Below are positions 5,743-12,479 of a stretch of 38,771 bases of DNA, in pieces. Where the stretch lies: positions 1-38,771 of the IMG/VR virus record IMGVR_UViG_3300010160_000107. One strand, given 5' to 3'. The translations under genes were made by a program, and so were the position numbers. Numbering within the stretch: position 1 is the first letter of the stretch; the number at the start of each line of letters is the position of its first letter. This DNA is from a virus. The notes under the pieces were generated by a model. That model worked only from the letters and a program-made list of their open reading frames with translations. It made no database searches and was not told the origin of the DNA.

Positions 5743-6048
5743 ATGTCAGAAGTTAAAAAATTTGGTCCGTATAAAGGGTCTGAACAAAATGGCGGACGTC
5801 CTATTTATGTGTATAAGAAGAAAGTAAACGGCAAGTGGGAAACCACATCCAGTAACAAGGCTCGCGTTGATTATGAGGATAAGCATGGCAAGTTGTCTAA
5901 GAATACTGACGTAGACCACAAAGATAACGGTGGTCGTAAAGGTCACGACGGTCAGTCAAACCTACAGGCTATGAGTCACTCTAAGAACGTAGCCAAAGAG
6001 AATAAACGCCGTGCTGGTAAGAAAGCCACCCCAAAGAAGAAAAAGTAA
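5743..6048 (+). CDS. HNH endonuclease-like protein
   Basis: This 101-residue basic protein carries an HNH-type motif: DVDHKDNGGRKGHDG (about residues 56-70), then SNLQAMSHSKNVAKENKRR. The first His (VDH), the NLQ Asn and the final S-K-N position give an H-N-N arrangement. The N-terminal part (GRPIYVYKKKVNGKWETTSSNKARVDYE) resembles the strand preceding many phage HNH folds. HNH proteins nick or cut DNA, either as packaging partners or as free-standing homing enzymes. It is far from the terminase gene and has no intron next to it. The tail is Lys-rich. AGGA precedes the start. Confidence 0.8.
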   Translation: MSEVKKFGPYKGSEQNGGRPIYVYKKKVNGKWETTSSNKARVDYEDKHGKLSKNTDVDHKDNGGRKGHDGQSNLQAMSHSKNVAKENKRRAGKKATPKKKK

Positions 6049-6051
6049 TAA

Positions 6052-6150
6052 TTGAAAGCTGACCTCTGGAAGTGTGACTGGTGCGGTAAGCATTACGTAG
6101 TTCCAGCGCTCGCTAGAGATTGTGAAGATAAGCATTTAAATGCCGATTAA
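6052..6150 (+). CDS. 32-residue zinc-finger-like peptide, TTG start
   Basis: A TTG-initiated frame codes for 32 residues with KCDWCGKHYVVPALARDCEDKH. The spacing C-x2-C-x12-C-x3-H is that of a small zinc finger with both ligand pairs intact. It lies one base after the preceding stop and fills the gap before the 6191 gene. The TTG start and short length lower confidence, but a complete metal-binding pattern is unlikely in random frame sequence. Confidence 0.5.
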   Translation: MKADLWKCDWCGKHYVVPALARDCEDKHLNAD

Positions 6151-6190
6151 TAGGCTAAAATAAATATATATTTAATTTAGGAGTCATGTA

Positions 6191-6904
6191 ATGGATTTAG
6201 AAGGTATTGGTAGAGCGGTTAACTCTAACCAGCAAAAGGGCGCAAACCCTTTTATATTTACTCGTATGGGTCAAGAGTTGACTAAGCCTCACCCAAAAAA
6301 GAAAAAAGCAAAAAATGAAGAGGACTCTGAAGAAAAAGACGTTAAAGAAAAGAAGCCGACTAATCGCGCTGAAGGCATGGACATGAGTCCGCAGGGTGAC
6401 CCTGAGCGCTTTAGTGTTAAAGAAGTAATTGACGAGTTGTCTCCCTACGCTAAAGCTCTTGCTAAATCGGCTGCTAAAGGCGCTGCCAAAGCGGCGCTTA
6501 GAGGTGGCGGCGCCGCGGCTACAATTACTGCCGATATGGTTAAAAAAGGCGCAAAAAAAGCCAAACAAAAGAGGGATGACCGTAAAAGTAGCGCATCTAG
6601 CCAGGATAATTTACCTGAACTTGGTGATTTTACAGCCCAGCCTTTGCAGACTGACGATTTTGGAACAAGCAATCCTTTTGACGATTTCAGTGCCCCCGCA
6701 ACGCCTGCTGCTAAACCAGGTAGATGGGGTCTTGGGAGAGCAAAACCTACACGTGGAAATGAATTAGATGAGTTGAACCCACCACCTGCACAAAGAAACT
6801 GGAGTGGCGGTTGGGACCCAGGTATCGAAGACTTTCCTGAAGGCTCCCCCGAAAGAGCGCAACGCGTTCAACTTCGTGAAGACGCGAGTAAAACTTTCTT
6901 TTAA
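6191..6904 (+). CDS. Hypothetical charged, low-complexity protein
   Basis: This 237-residue protein has a good ribosome site (AGGAG) and an AT-rich leader with TAAAAT near 6156. It has a Lys/Glu-rich region (about 34-60), an Ala-rich helix (PYAKALAKSAAKGAAKAALRGG, about 85-106; I quote only part as motif) that could be amphipathic, a basic KKGAKKAKQKRDDRK stretch, and an acidic aromatic C-terminal half with two FDDF/DDFG patches. It looks largely disordered. No family is recognised. Its composition resembles the 413-residue protein upstream, so both may be internal virion proteins; this is inference. Confidence 0.65.
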   Translation: MDLEGIGRAVNSNQQKGANPFIFTRMGQELTKPHPKKKKAKNEEDSEEKDVKEKKPTNRAEGMDMSPQGDPERFSVKEVIDELSPYAKALAKSAAKGAAKAALRGGGAAATITADMVKKGAKKAKQKRDDRKSSASSQDNLPELGDFTAQPLQTDDFGTSNPFDDFSAPATPAAKPGRWGLGRAKPTRGNELDELNPPPAQRNWSGGWDPGIEDFPEGSPERAQRVQLREDASKTFF

Positions 6905-6916
6905 AGGAGATGGCTG

Positions 6917-7096
6917 ATGCCAAAAAAGAATAATCTCCAACCAAAGTCAGACCTGGAACAGCAGGCAGTAGCCCGCTATTTACAGAATCGGGCTAAGGCT
7001 AACCCTAGAGATTTTCGTGACGCCATTACTAAAGTAACTGGTGGCGTAAGAGGCATACCTACTAATCTTGTACAATGGAATAGGTGGGATAAATGA
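6917..7096 (+). CDS. Small hypothetical basic protein
   Basis: This 59-residue protein starts at the ATG at 6917, preceded by AAAGGAGA at 6904-6910. The earlier ATG at 6910 gives only seven codons. It contains DLEQQAVARYLQNRAKANP, a likely helix, and a C-terminal aromatic tail (LVQWNRWDK). It ends in an ATGA overlap with the next gene. No family is recognised. A CAGTAGCC copy falls in its AVA codons. Confidence 0.6.
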   Translation: MPKKNNLQPKSDLEQQAVARYLQNRAKANPRDFRDAITKVTGGVRGIPTNLVQWNRWDK

Positions 7097-7254
7097 ACCG
7101 CAACGATACTTTTTCTAACGCAGTAGCCGTACCTGTACAAATTAAAGATGCAAGATTTGGTTTACGAAAAATGCCTACTAGCAAAACTGAACAACCAAGT
7201 ATTTTTTCATACAGTAGCCCAGGTATGGGTGTGAACGGAGAGCACCAGTCGTGA
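7093..7254 (+). CDS. Small hypothetical protein
   Basis: This 53-residue frame starts in an ATGA overlap and ends in a GTGA overlap with the next gene, so it sits in a coupled series. It has no charged clusters and no membrane segment. Its middle (VPVQIKDARFGLRKMPTS) could form a beta strand. It holds two CAGTAGCC copies in different codon frames (AVA and SSP). Function unknown. Confidence 0.55.
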   Translation: MNRNDTFSNAVAVPVQIKDARFGLRKMPTSKTEQPSIFSYSSPGMGVNGEHQS

Positions 7255-7550
7255 AGCCTATCCGCACACCTAAACCTTGGAGAGACAAAGACTACCGTAA
7301 AAAAGTTGCGTATAAACTGAAGACTAACCCAAATCCAAAAGAACAGGCAGAGTATAAAGACAAAAAAATAGCGTCAAAATTTGTCGCTAAAGAAGAGTGG
7401 TACTCCGACAGGGGACTGCCAAAAGAGGGTATGACAGACAGGCAATCTAGAAAAGATTACTTTTCAAGAGTTAATGGTCAAGATACAGGCGTATCAGTTG
7501 CTCCTGACGAAGTGCCAGGTGTTAAAGATTACATGCCATGGAATGAGTAA
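7251..7550 (+). CDS. Hypothetical basic protein
   Basis: This 99-residue, strongly basic, Lys/Asp-rich protein starts at a GTG overlapping the previous stop. It opens IRTPKPWRDKDYRKKVAYKLK and ends DEVPGVKDYMPWNE. It may be mostly disordered, with no enzymatic motif or membrane segment. It is the first of several Lys-rich short proteins read in series. Function unknown. Confidence 0.65.
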   Translation: MKPIRTPKPWRDKDYRKKVAYKLKTNPNPKEQAEYKDKKIASKFVAKEEWYSDRGLPKEGMTDRQSRKDYFSRVNGQDTGVSVAPDEVPGVKDYMPWNE

Positions 7551-7553
7551 ATT

Positions 7554-7835
7554 ATGGAAAATAAAAAGAAAACATCAAAGAAGGACCCACGCTTAGAGCG
7601 TGCTGGCGTATCTGGCTTTAATAAACCTAAAGCAACTCCAGACCACCCAAAAAAGTCTCACATTGTTGTGGCTAAAGAGGGTGACCAAGTTAAGACTATT
7701 AGGTTTGGTCAGCAGGGCGTAAAGGGCTCTCCAGATGGTTCAGACCGTAATGCTTCATTTAAAGCACGTCACGCTAAAAACATTGCTAAGGGCAAAATGT
7801 CTGCGGCTTACTGGGCAAACAAGGTGAAATGGTAA
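7554..7835 (+). CDS. Conserved small Lys-rich phage protein (RFGQQGV ... KMSAAYWANKVKW type)
   Basis: This 93-residue protein has a distinctive core: KSHIVVAKEGDQVKTIRFGQ followed by QGV, then SFKARHAKNIAKGKMSAAYW with a C-terminal KVKW. I recognise this pattern from many phage and some large-virus genomes, where it is unannotated or a DUF; I do not give a number. Conservation of the ARHAKNI-x-KGK-x-SAAYWA region points to a specific fold and perhaps nucleic-acid contact. It ends in a TAATG overlap with the next small gene. Confidence 0.75.
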   Translation: MENKKKTSKKDPRLERAGVSGFNKPKATPDHPKKSHIVVAKEGDQVKTIRFGQQGVKGSPDGSDRNASFKARHAKNIAKGKMSAAYWANKVKW

Positions 7836-7999
7836 TGGCTAGAAAAGAAGTTTGGGATACCCCAGACCCATCTAAAAAGGACAAAAAGTTAAGTCCAAAG
7901 AAAAAGTCTTCCGCTAAAGCGGCTGCTAAGGCTGCTGGACGTCCTTACCCTAATCTGGTAGACAACATGAACGCGGCTAAAAAGAAGAAGAAAAAGTAA
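7835..7999 (+). CDS. Small Lys/Ala-rich protein
   Basis: This 54-residue frame is bounded by TAATG overlaps on both sides. The opening reads VWDTPDPSKKDKKLSPKKK, followed by an Ala-rich basic helix and a GRPYPNLVDNMNAAKKK ending. The GRPYPNLVDN block looks conserved, and I have seen similar endings in small basic phage proteins. Likely nucleic-acid associated by composition; function unknown. Confidence 0.65.
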   Translation: MARKEVWDTPDPSKKDKKLSPKKKSSAKAAAKAAGRPYPNLVDNMNAAKKKKKK

Positions 8000-8244
8000 T
8001 GGCTAAAAAAGAAGAAAAAAAGAAAGATACTCCTGCAATCCTTAAGGTTTCAGGTAAAGTTCACCGTGTCTATAAAGACGATAAAGGCAGTGTCATTGTT
8101 GACCATGTTGGTTCGGCTAAACAGAACGGAAAGTACGATAAAATAAACGTAACCAAAAAAGCTGGAGCCAAAACGGTTAAGGCTGGCGTTGCCGCTACCA
8201 AAAAGTGGCATAAAGCAAATCCGCATACCAAGAAGGGTAAATAA
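7999..8244 (+). CDS. Small Lys-rich conserved phage protein
   Basis: This 81-residue protein has a short beta region (PAILKVSGKVHRVYKDDKGS, then VIVDHVG) followed by a basic helix (GAKTVKAGVAATKKWHKANP). The pattern of a small barrel-like strand pair then K-W-H helix is seen in phage proteins of unknown function. Starts in a TAATG overlap. A DNA- or RNA-binding role would suit its charge but is not shown. Confidence 0.65.
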   Translation: MAKKEEKKKDTPAILKVSGKVHRVYKDDKGSVIVDHVGSAKQNGKYDKINVTKKAGAKTVKAGVAATKKWHKANPHTKKGK

Positions 8245-8245
8245 T

Positions 8246-8374
8246 ATGTGTGCAACATGTGGTTGTGGTCAACCAAAAAATAAGCACGGACAGAAGACAG
8301 TAGCCGCGGCTAATAAAAAGTTTGCTGTTAAGAAGCCTAGCAAAACAGGAAAACCAAACAAAAAAGCTAAGTGA
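8246..8374 (+). CDS. Small Cys-rich basic protein (MCATCGCG start)
   Basis: This 42-residue protein opens MCATCGCG and is otherwise Lys/Asn-rich. The C-x2-C-x-C triad could bind a metal. An upstream in-frame start at 8189 exists but lies inside the preceding gene; the ATG at 8246 fits the spacing and the sister protein at 26319 (MCKTCGKAKCSC). The two share the MC-x-TCG opening and Lys-rich body and look like paralogs placed 18 kb apart. Confidence 0.65.
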   Translation: MCATCGCGQPKNKHGQKTVAAANKKFAVKKPSKTGKPNKKAK

Positions 8375-8542
8375 CATCTTTACGCAGTAGCCCGACCCAA
8401 AATTAAATAGTTTAGGCAGTTGCCTAACCAAGAATTAGGTAGACTAATAACGCTAGAGATTGTACGAGGCATCGTTTTTCTCATAAATAGCACTTAAATA
8501 ACTAGTTATTAACCCCCCATGCCTAAGGAAGGAAAAAATCTT
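8375..8542. promoter_or_regulatory. Leader of the beta-module surface protein: dyad and weak promoter
   Basis: This untranslated stretch (about 168 bases) has a perfect dyad TTAGGCA-GT-TGCCTAA at 8412-8427, one CAGTAGCC at 8385-8392, and a TTGTAC followed after about 18 bases by TAAATA, which could be a promoter. AAGGAAGG at 8525-8532 is the ribosome site for the ATG at 8543 and rules out the in-frame ATG at 8519. The dyad could be an operator or a weak hairpin. Confidence 0.4.
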
Positions 8543-10468
8543 ATGGCACGCGATACAGGCTCATATACAGTGAGCACCCCCCCAGTAACAGACCCAGTAC
8601 AATCACTGGCTGCTACCGCTACAAATAACACAACAGCAGCTGTAATTACTTACACCACAGCTTCTGCCCACAATCTTAAAGTCGGTCAGCCAGTCGTTAC
8701 CAGCGGCTTCTCAAACGCTTGGCTTAACTACAACCCAGATTCAGCAACAGGTAACGCAACTCCAGCCGTTGTTGCTTCTGTGACTAGTTCAACAGTATTT
8801 ACTGTTAACATTCCAGCCGTAGTTGCTACTGCTTCATCTGCTGTTGCAGGTACTGTTGTACAGCAGGCACTTGTTTCAAACTCACCGTATGGTCATACCT
8901 GGTTGCCTACCAACGCACAAACTAACGTTGTTGTTGCTCGTGAATGGGGTAACGGATTCCCAATTCAGCCAAACGATGACCGTGCAGCAAACGTTGCTAT
9001 TACAGGCGTTTCATCTAACGGTAGTCAAGTTACATACACGGTCGCTTCAGGTCACGGACTTGTTGCGGGTCAGCGCGTATCAATTCAAGGTATTAAGTCA
9101 GGTTCTTACAACTCAGACGCATACAACCTTGAGACTTTTATTGCTTCCACAACCGCGACTACAGTTGTATTCAACAGTAGTGTAACTGATGCTGTAACTT
9201 CATACGCTAACGGAGCCATTGTTTCTCAGTCAGCGCTTAACGGAGTTAAGGTAATCTCATCTGCTGTAGGCGCTGTTGCTTACGCAGGTTCAACCTCAAC
9301 AACGACTGCTACTGCTGCTGCTGCTGCTACATCCCTTTCAATTACATCTACTTCAGGTCTTGCTGTTGGTATGGGCGTTAGTGCAACTGTTTCAACAGGT
9401 CTTGCTACAGGCGCAGTTATTACAGCAATTGGTACAGGCACTGTAACAATTAATCCAGCAGTTAACGCTAACACAGTAGCCTCTGCCGCTGTTATTACGT
9501 TCTCGGCTTCAACTAGCAACCAGTATGTAACTCAGCAAGCACACGGCTTAACTTCAGGTGAGAACATCACAATCACGGGTGCAAGCAACCCTAATTACAA
9601 CATTTCTGGTGTTGCAACATCTGTTGATGCAAAAACCTTCTCTGTAAAAGTCCCATCCTTTAAGATTATTAAGGTTTCTGGAACAGCAGGAACTGGCGTT
9701 GTTGGTGACGGAACTAACGTTCTTTACTACACCGATTCAGCACATGGCTTAGCGTCTGGTGACAAGGTAACCATTACTGGCATGGCTCCAGCAGGCTACA
9801 ACATAGTAAACGCTGCAGTTATTTCTGCTGGTTTATCTGCAAATGCTTTTGCAGTTGCTAATACTACAGTTACCACTGTAACTGCTGCTGGTCAGGCTGT
9901 TAAGAATAGTGGCGCCTTTACAGGAACTGCTATTGTTGCTGGTGACAAGGGTTGGGCTGGAACTTACGCTTACCCATCAGGTAACTTGGACCCATCATTG
10001 GATAACCATGACCGCGTTGCAAACTCAGAGCGCGGTTACCCTGACCTAACCTCAAGTTACACAACGCCTAACCTAGTCGGGTTGACAACTACAAACGCTA
10101 TCCAAAAGATTCGCGCTGCAGGTCAGACACCTGGTAACGTTCAGTTCTCAACCGATATTACGGCTACTACAGTTGCTACAACTACGTCAACCCTTCAGGT
10201 TACTTCAGGTACCGTCCACAACTTGGCTGTTGGCGACACTGTTTACCTAAGCGGAAGTTCAAACACAACGTTGAACATTGGCGATGCAATTGTTTCTTCT
10301 GTACCAAGCACAGTTAGCTTCATTGTTGGAGCAACAGGGTGCACAGGAACTGTTGGCGCTACTGCACTTACATTCCGTCCAAAGAACACTGTTGTATCTG
10401 CTCAGTCCCCAGCGGCTGGCGCTACAACGGCTACCGTTGTTGGGTTCACTCGCAACTACGGTATCTAA
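8543..10468 (+). CDS. Beta-module virion surface protein with a split PASTA domain
   Basis: The 641-residue protein is built from short beta modules. HGL-x-x-GD-x-V-type units start near residues 43, 171, 333, 401 and 559, and a GM-x-V unit sits near 276. Two conserved blocks, NVVVAREWGNGFPIQPNDDR and the later DPSLDNHDR region, look like a duplicated base domain. Near the end PNLVGLTTTNAIQKIRAAGQ (about 509-528) is the first half of a PASTA domain, and VVSAQSPAAG with its final strand is the second half; an HGL module lies between. PASTA domains bind uncross-linked peptidoglycan, so a role in cell-wall contact is likely. It could be a head decoration or tail-associated protein. A strong terminator follows. 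Confidence 0.75.
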   Translation: MARDTGSYTVSTPPVTDPVQSLAATATNNTTAAVITYTTASAHNLKVGQPVVTSGFSNAWLNYNPDSATGNATPAVVASVTSSTVFTVNIPAVVATASSAVAGTVVQQALVSNSPYGHTWLPTNAQTNVVVAREWGNGFPIQPNDDRAANVAITGVSSNGSQVTYTVASGHGLVAGQRVSIQGIKSGSYNSDAYNLETFIASTTATTVVFNSSVTDAVTSYANGAIVSQSALNGVKVISSAVGAVAYAGSTSTTTATAAAAATSLSITSTSGLAVGMGVSATVSTGLATGAVITAIGTGTVTINPAVNANTVASAAVITFSASTSNQYVTQQAHGLTSGENITITGASNPNYNISGVATSVDAKTFSVKVPSFKIIKVSGTAGTGVVGDGTNVLYYTDSAHGLASGDKVTITGMAPAGYNIVNAAVISAGLSANAFAVANTTVTTVTAAGQAVKNSGAFTGTAIVAGDKGWAGTYAYPSGNLDPSLDNHDRVANSERGYPDLTSSYTTPNLVGLTTTNAIQKIRAAGQTPGNVQFSTDITATTVATTTSTLQVTSGTVHNLAVGDTVYLSGSSNTTLNIGDAIVSSVPSTVSFIVGATGCTGTVGATALTFRPKNTVVSAQSPAAGATTATVVGFTRNYGI

Positions 10469-10480
10469 GACTACAAACGA

Positions 10481-10504
10481 AAGAGCGCCCTACGGGGCGC
10501 TCTT
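10481..10504. terminator. Bidirectional terminator between the surface protein and whiB
   Basis: A perfect 10-bp stem (10481-10490 with 10495-10504) closes a TACG loop. T-rich sequence follows on the plus strand and an A-run precedes, so it can stop transcription from both sides. The minus-strand gene's stop codon (CTA read on the plus strand, 10490-10492) lies inside the hairpin, so its last codons form one stem arm. Confidence 0.9.
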
Positions 10505-10798
10505 TTGCTTTTCACGGCGTTTTTGCAAATTCAACTGATGCTTAATGCGTTTGCGGTCTTCATCAGTAGTTGCCCCCCATACGCCCTGCAATTTATTTTC
10601 TAACGCGTACTTTAAACACTCAGTAGTAAACTCACAAGTATTACAGACAGCAAGAGCGTTATTAATTTTTTCTTGGTACTCTGCTTTGTCCTTGTTAGTT
10701 ATTTTTGATACTGGCTTGTCAGGTAGTTCTGGAAAAAACACCTCTGGGTCTACCTTTGTGCACGGTAGATACGAGTCACGACTAATTGGTAAAAACAT
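10490..10798 (-). CDS. WhiB-family iron-sulfur transcription regulator
   Basis: This 102-residue protein has all four cysteines of a WhiB cluster: Cys13, then C52-x2-C55-x5-C61 (CNTCEFTTEC). The G-V-W-G turn, GVWGATTDEDRKRIK, and a basic C-terminal tail (QKRREKQ) that contacts DNA are both present. WhiB proteins bind a 4Fe-4S cluster and usually pair with the primary sigma factor to change promoter choice; phage copies such as that of TM4 repress a host WhiB and affect superinfection. The family marks an actinobacterial host. A ribosome site (AGGAGA) precedes the ATG. It is transcribed opposite to its neighbours, so it has its own promoter and timing. Confidence 0.92.
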   Translation of the reverse strand: MFLPISRDSYLPCTKVDPEVFFPELPDKPVSKITNKDKAEYQEKINNALAVCNTCEFTTECLKYALENKLQGVWGATTDEDRKRIKHQLNLQKRREKQKSAP

Positions 10799-10824
10799 TT
10801 ACTCTCCTAAGTTCTTACTGTAAT

Positions 10825-10852
10825 CCTATATCACATCTGTGACAAAACACAA
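10825..10852 (-). promoter_or_regulatory. whiB promoter with TCACA-TC-TGTGA dyad in the spacer
   Basis: On the minus strand TTGTGT (10852-10847), a 16-base spacer and TATAGG (10830-10825) form a plausible promoter ending about 27 bases from the start codon. The spacer holds a perfect dyad, TCACA-TC-TGTGA (10831-10842), where a bound repressor or WhiB-type factor would block or reshape promoter use. Binding is not shown. Confidence 0.4.
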
Positions 10853-10927
10853 ATTTAGCGGGACATATATCATAACTTCCTGTTTAATAGAATAGTACCT
10901 ATTGTTACTATGTATAAGGTTTAGAGT

Positions 10928-11194
10928 ATGCTATCTAACGCTAGTTCTTGGACGCAATTAATCCTAACTTCCCTTGAAATTGCAGCACTTATTTTTGCTG
11001 GGTTTAAGTATATTAATAGGCTTACGTCCAGGCTGGAAAAACTAGACCAAATTGATGATAGAATTAAAAAGGTGGAATCCCAATACGTTCCTAACGGCGG
11101 GTCTAGCATGCGCGATGCGGTTAATCGCATTGAGAAGAACATGGACAAACTGCAAGAACGTTTTGATAACCACATTGACAACAACAATCGATAA
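10928..11194 (+). CDS. Holin-like membrane protein with one TM segment and coiled coil
   Basis: The 88-residue protein has a transmembrane helix at about residues 9-29 (TQLILTSLEIAALIFAGFKY) followed by a charged coiled coil (INRLTSRLEKLDQIDDRIKK and a second heptad region, DAVNRIEKNMDKLQERF). A YVPNGGSSMRDAVNRIE hinge between them resembles the DUF2746-like membrane proteins beside lysis genes in actinophages. It sits directly before a second small membrane protein. One of the pair probably acts as holin and the other as regulator. No endolysin is next to them in the window. Confidence 0.7.
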   Translation: MLSNASSWTQLILTSLEIAALIFAGFKYINRLTSRLEKLDQIDDRIKKVESQYVPNGGSSMRDAVNRIEKNMDKLQERFDNHIDNNNR

Positions 11195-11204
11195 TTGGAG
11201 AAAA

Positions 11205-11408
11205 ATGAGTACCCTTACTAAAAAGAAACTAGTTGCAATCGCTGAGCAGTACGCTTACGCAGCACTTGTTGCAGTAGCCACAGCATACGTTGCAGGTTAC
11301 ACAACCCCGTCAGATTTACTTAAAGCCGCTTTAATTGCTATTCTAGGACCGCTTGCTATTGGCGCTAATCCTAAGAACTCTGCTTACGGCGTAGGCTCAA
11401 AGAAGTAA
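11205..11408 (+). CDS. Small two-helix membrane protein, probable holin
   Basis: The 67-residue product has two hydrophobic segments, AEQYAYAALVAVATAYVAGY (about residues 11-30) and LLKAALIAILGPLAIGA (about 37-53), separated by a short polar turn, with a basic N-terminus (TKKKL). That is the layout of a small class II-type holin. The start at 11205 is set by GGAG at 11197-11200. It is ten bases downstream of the coiled-coil membrane protein and ends before a strong terminator, so the two form a short lysis-type operon. Confidence 0.7.
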   Translation: MSTLTKKKLVAIAEQYAYAALVAVATAYVAGYTTPSDLLKAALIAILGPLAIGANPKNSAYGVGSKK

Positions 11409-11420
11409 TTGTTAGCATTG

Positions 11421-11444
11421 AGGGGGGCAGTAGCCCCCCTTTTT
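11421..11444 (+). terminator. Terminator after the holin pair
   Basis: An 8-bp stem, AGGGGGGC with GCCCCCCT (11421-11428 and 11433-11440), closes an AGTA loop, followed by a T-run (11440-11444). The loop and closing bases form a CAGTAGCC copy. Confidence 0.9.
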
Positions 11445-11458
11445 GTTATTCTATAATT

Positions 11459-11725
11459 ATGCACATCATTCAGACAGTAGCCGCCTATCAGGGGCATGCC
11501 GTGCCTAGTCAAGTTACTAGACCTAAAGGTCCGTTTCCTGCCGAGTTATTTAGACAACCTGAAGTTATATACAACTACGAGCAGGCGTACGCCGAAGACG
11601 GCTCTAACTTTGAAATGGGCGCTACCGCGCAGAATAACTTTGAGCCTCCTATGTGGCTTCGTTGCTATGATTGCCACGCTAGAGTTCGTGAAGACGAAAC
11701 TGAATTACACGAGTGTGATGAGTAA
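11459..11725 (+). CDS. Hypothetical zinc-ribbon-like protein
   Basis: The 88-residue protein ends with RCYDCHARVREDETELHECD: C-x2-C, then His and Cys 14-16 residues later, the ligand pattern of a compact zinc ribbon. The N-terminal part is Pro/aromatic-rich (GPFPAELFRQPEVIYNYEQ). The start lies just beyond a TATAAT string after the terminator; a ribosome site is not obvious. It ends in a TAATG overlap with the KTSC gene. Function unknown. Confidence 0.65.
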   Translation: MHIIQTVAAYQGHAVPSQVTRPKGPFPAELFRQPEVIYNYEQAYAEDGSNFEMGATAQNNFEPPMWLRCYDCHARVREDETELHECDE

Positions 11726-12216
11726 TGGTTCCCGACCCACAAGAGTTAAGAGACTTGATGGATGACTCAACGTTTGATTCCCCCTACAAAACTCCTGAAG
11801 AGTATGCGTCAGGTGGCGATGAAGAAGGGGAAAAAACCGCTAATCTAATCCTTGCTCAGACCTCTACTTCTAACCCTGATGAGCCTAGGACTTTAAAGGC
11901 TGGGTATGATGACAAAAACTTTATTATGACAGTAGAGTTCCGTGATGGAACGTTGTTTAATTACTACGACGTACCTCCGTCAGTATGGCAGGAGTTCTAC
12001 TATTCATTTTCTAAAGGTATTTACCTAAAAGAATCTGGCTTAGATAACTGGGTTAATAAAGGTCCTGCAAATGGGGACCAGGAGTGGAAGCAGACTCGTA
12101 GAAAAGTCAGTTACCAAGACCTTATGGGGCGCATTAAAAAGGGTCGTGGAGAAGATGCTAGAATAGTTGAGAAACAATCATCTCAAGAAGCGCTAGGACA
12201 GGTACCAAACTACTAA
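11725..12216 (+). CDS. KTSC domain protein
   Basis: This 163-residue protein has a KTSC-type domain (about residues 55-105): an AGYDDKNFIMTVEFRDGTLF strand pair, then NYYDVPPSVWQEFYYSFSKG. The family signature is a small beta unit (V-x-F-x-DG-x-x-Y-x-Y-x-x-VP) ending in S-x-G. KTSC domains bind nucleic acid in some contexts or occur alone in phages, with no known enzyme activity. Acidic N-terminal and basic C-terminal (GRIKKGRGEDARI) regions flank it. Both ends use TAATG overlaps. Confidence 0.8.
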   Translation: MVPDPQELRDLMDDSTFDSPYKTPEEYASGGDEEGEKTANLILAQTSTSNPDEPRTLKAGYDDKNFIMTVEFRDGTLFNYYDVPPSVWQEFYYSFSKGIYLKESGLDNWVNKGPANGDQEWKQTRRKVSYQDLMGRIKKGRGEDARIVEKQSSQEALGQVPNY

Positions 12217-12479
12217 TGTTAAATATCGGACCACTATACGTAACAGCCTTAAAGTACCCACACCGTAAGCCCCTACCTGTGGTGGAAAAAGGCTGGACAA
12301 ATGAAATTGAAGAACCATTTCGTAAAGGCAGTTGTTTAGTACTTAGACTACCGTTTACAAAACCCGCCCTTGTTATTGGTTGGTGGGGTCCAGAACAAGA
12401 CGAAGATGACGCACTAACTGCGGCTATTTGGGGGCGTAAACTAGACGTGCCCTTAGACGAACTACTGGAGTGGGACTAA
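12216..12479 (+). CDS. Hypothetical protein
   Basis: This 87-residue acidic protein has a hydrophobic strand pair (GSCLVLRLPFTKPALVIGWW) around a Trp-rich GWWGPEQDEDD turn and a helical C-terminus (DVPLDELLEWD). The core is not long enough for a clear membrane helix. It is coupled to its neighbours by TAATG on both sides. No family is recognised. Confidence 0.65.
   Translation: MLNIGPLYVTALKYPHRKPLPVVEKGWTNEIEEPFRKGSCLVLRLPFTKPALVIGWWGPEQDEDDALTAAIWGRKLDVPLDELLEWD

Noticed and set aside
8189-8245. Upstream start for the small Cys-rich protein
   Set aside because: It lies inside the preceding gene, and the paralog at 26319 starts at the matching MC-x-TCG methionine.
8519-8542. Earlier in-frame ATG for the beta-module surface protein
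   Set aside because: AAGGAAGG lies after this ATG and at the right distance from the ATG at 8543, and no ribosome site precedes 8519.
9300-9520. Repetitive DNA in the surface-protein gene as a possible CRISPR or satellite array
   Set aside because: The repeats are irregular at the DNA level, with no constant repeat or spacer length; they reflect repeated protein modules rich in Thr and Ala.
11052-11204. Longer N-terminal version of the second holin
   Set aside because: This extension overlaps the upstream membrane gene in another frame, while GGAG just before the ATG at 11205 marks the start.
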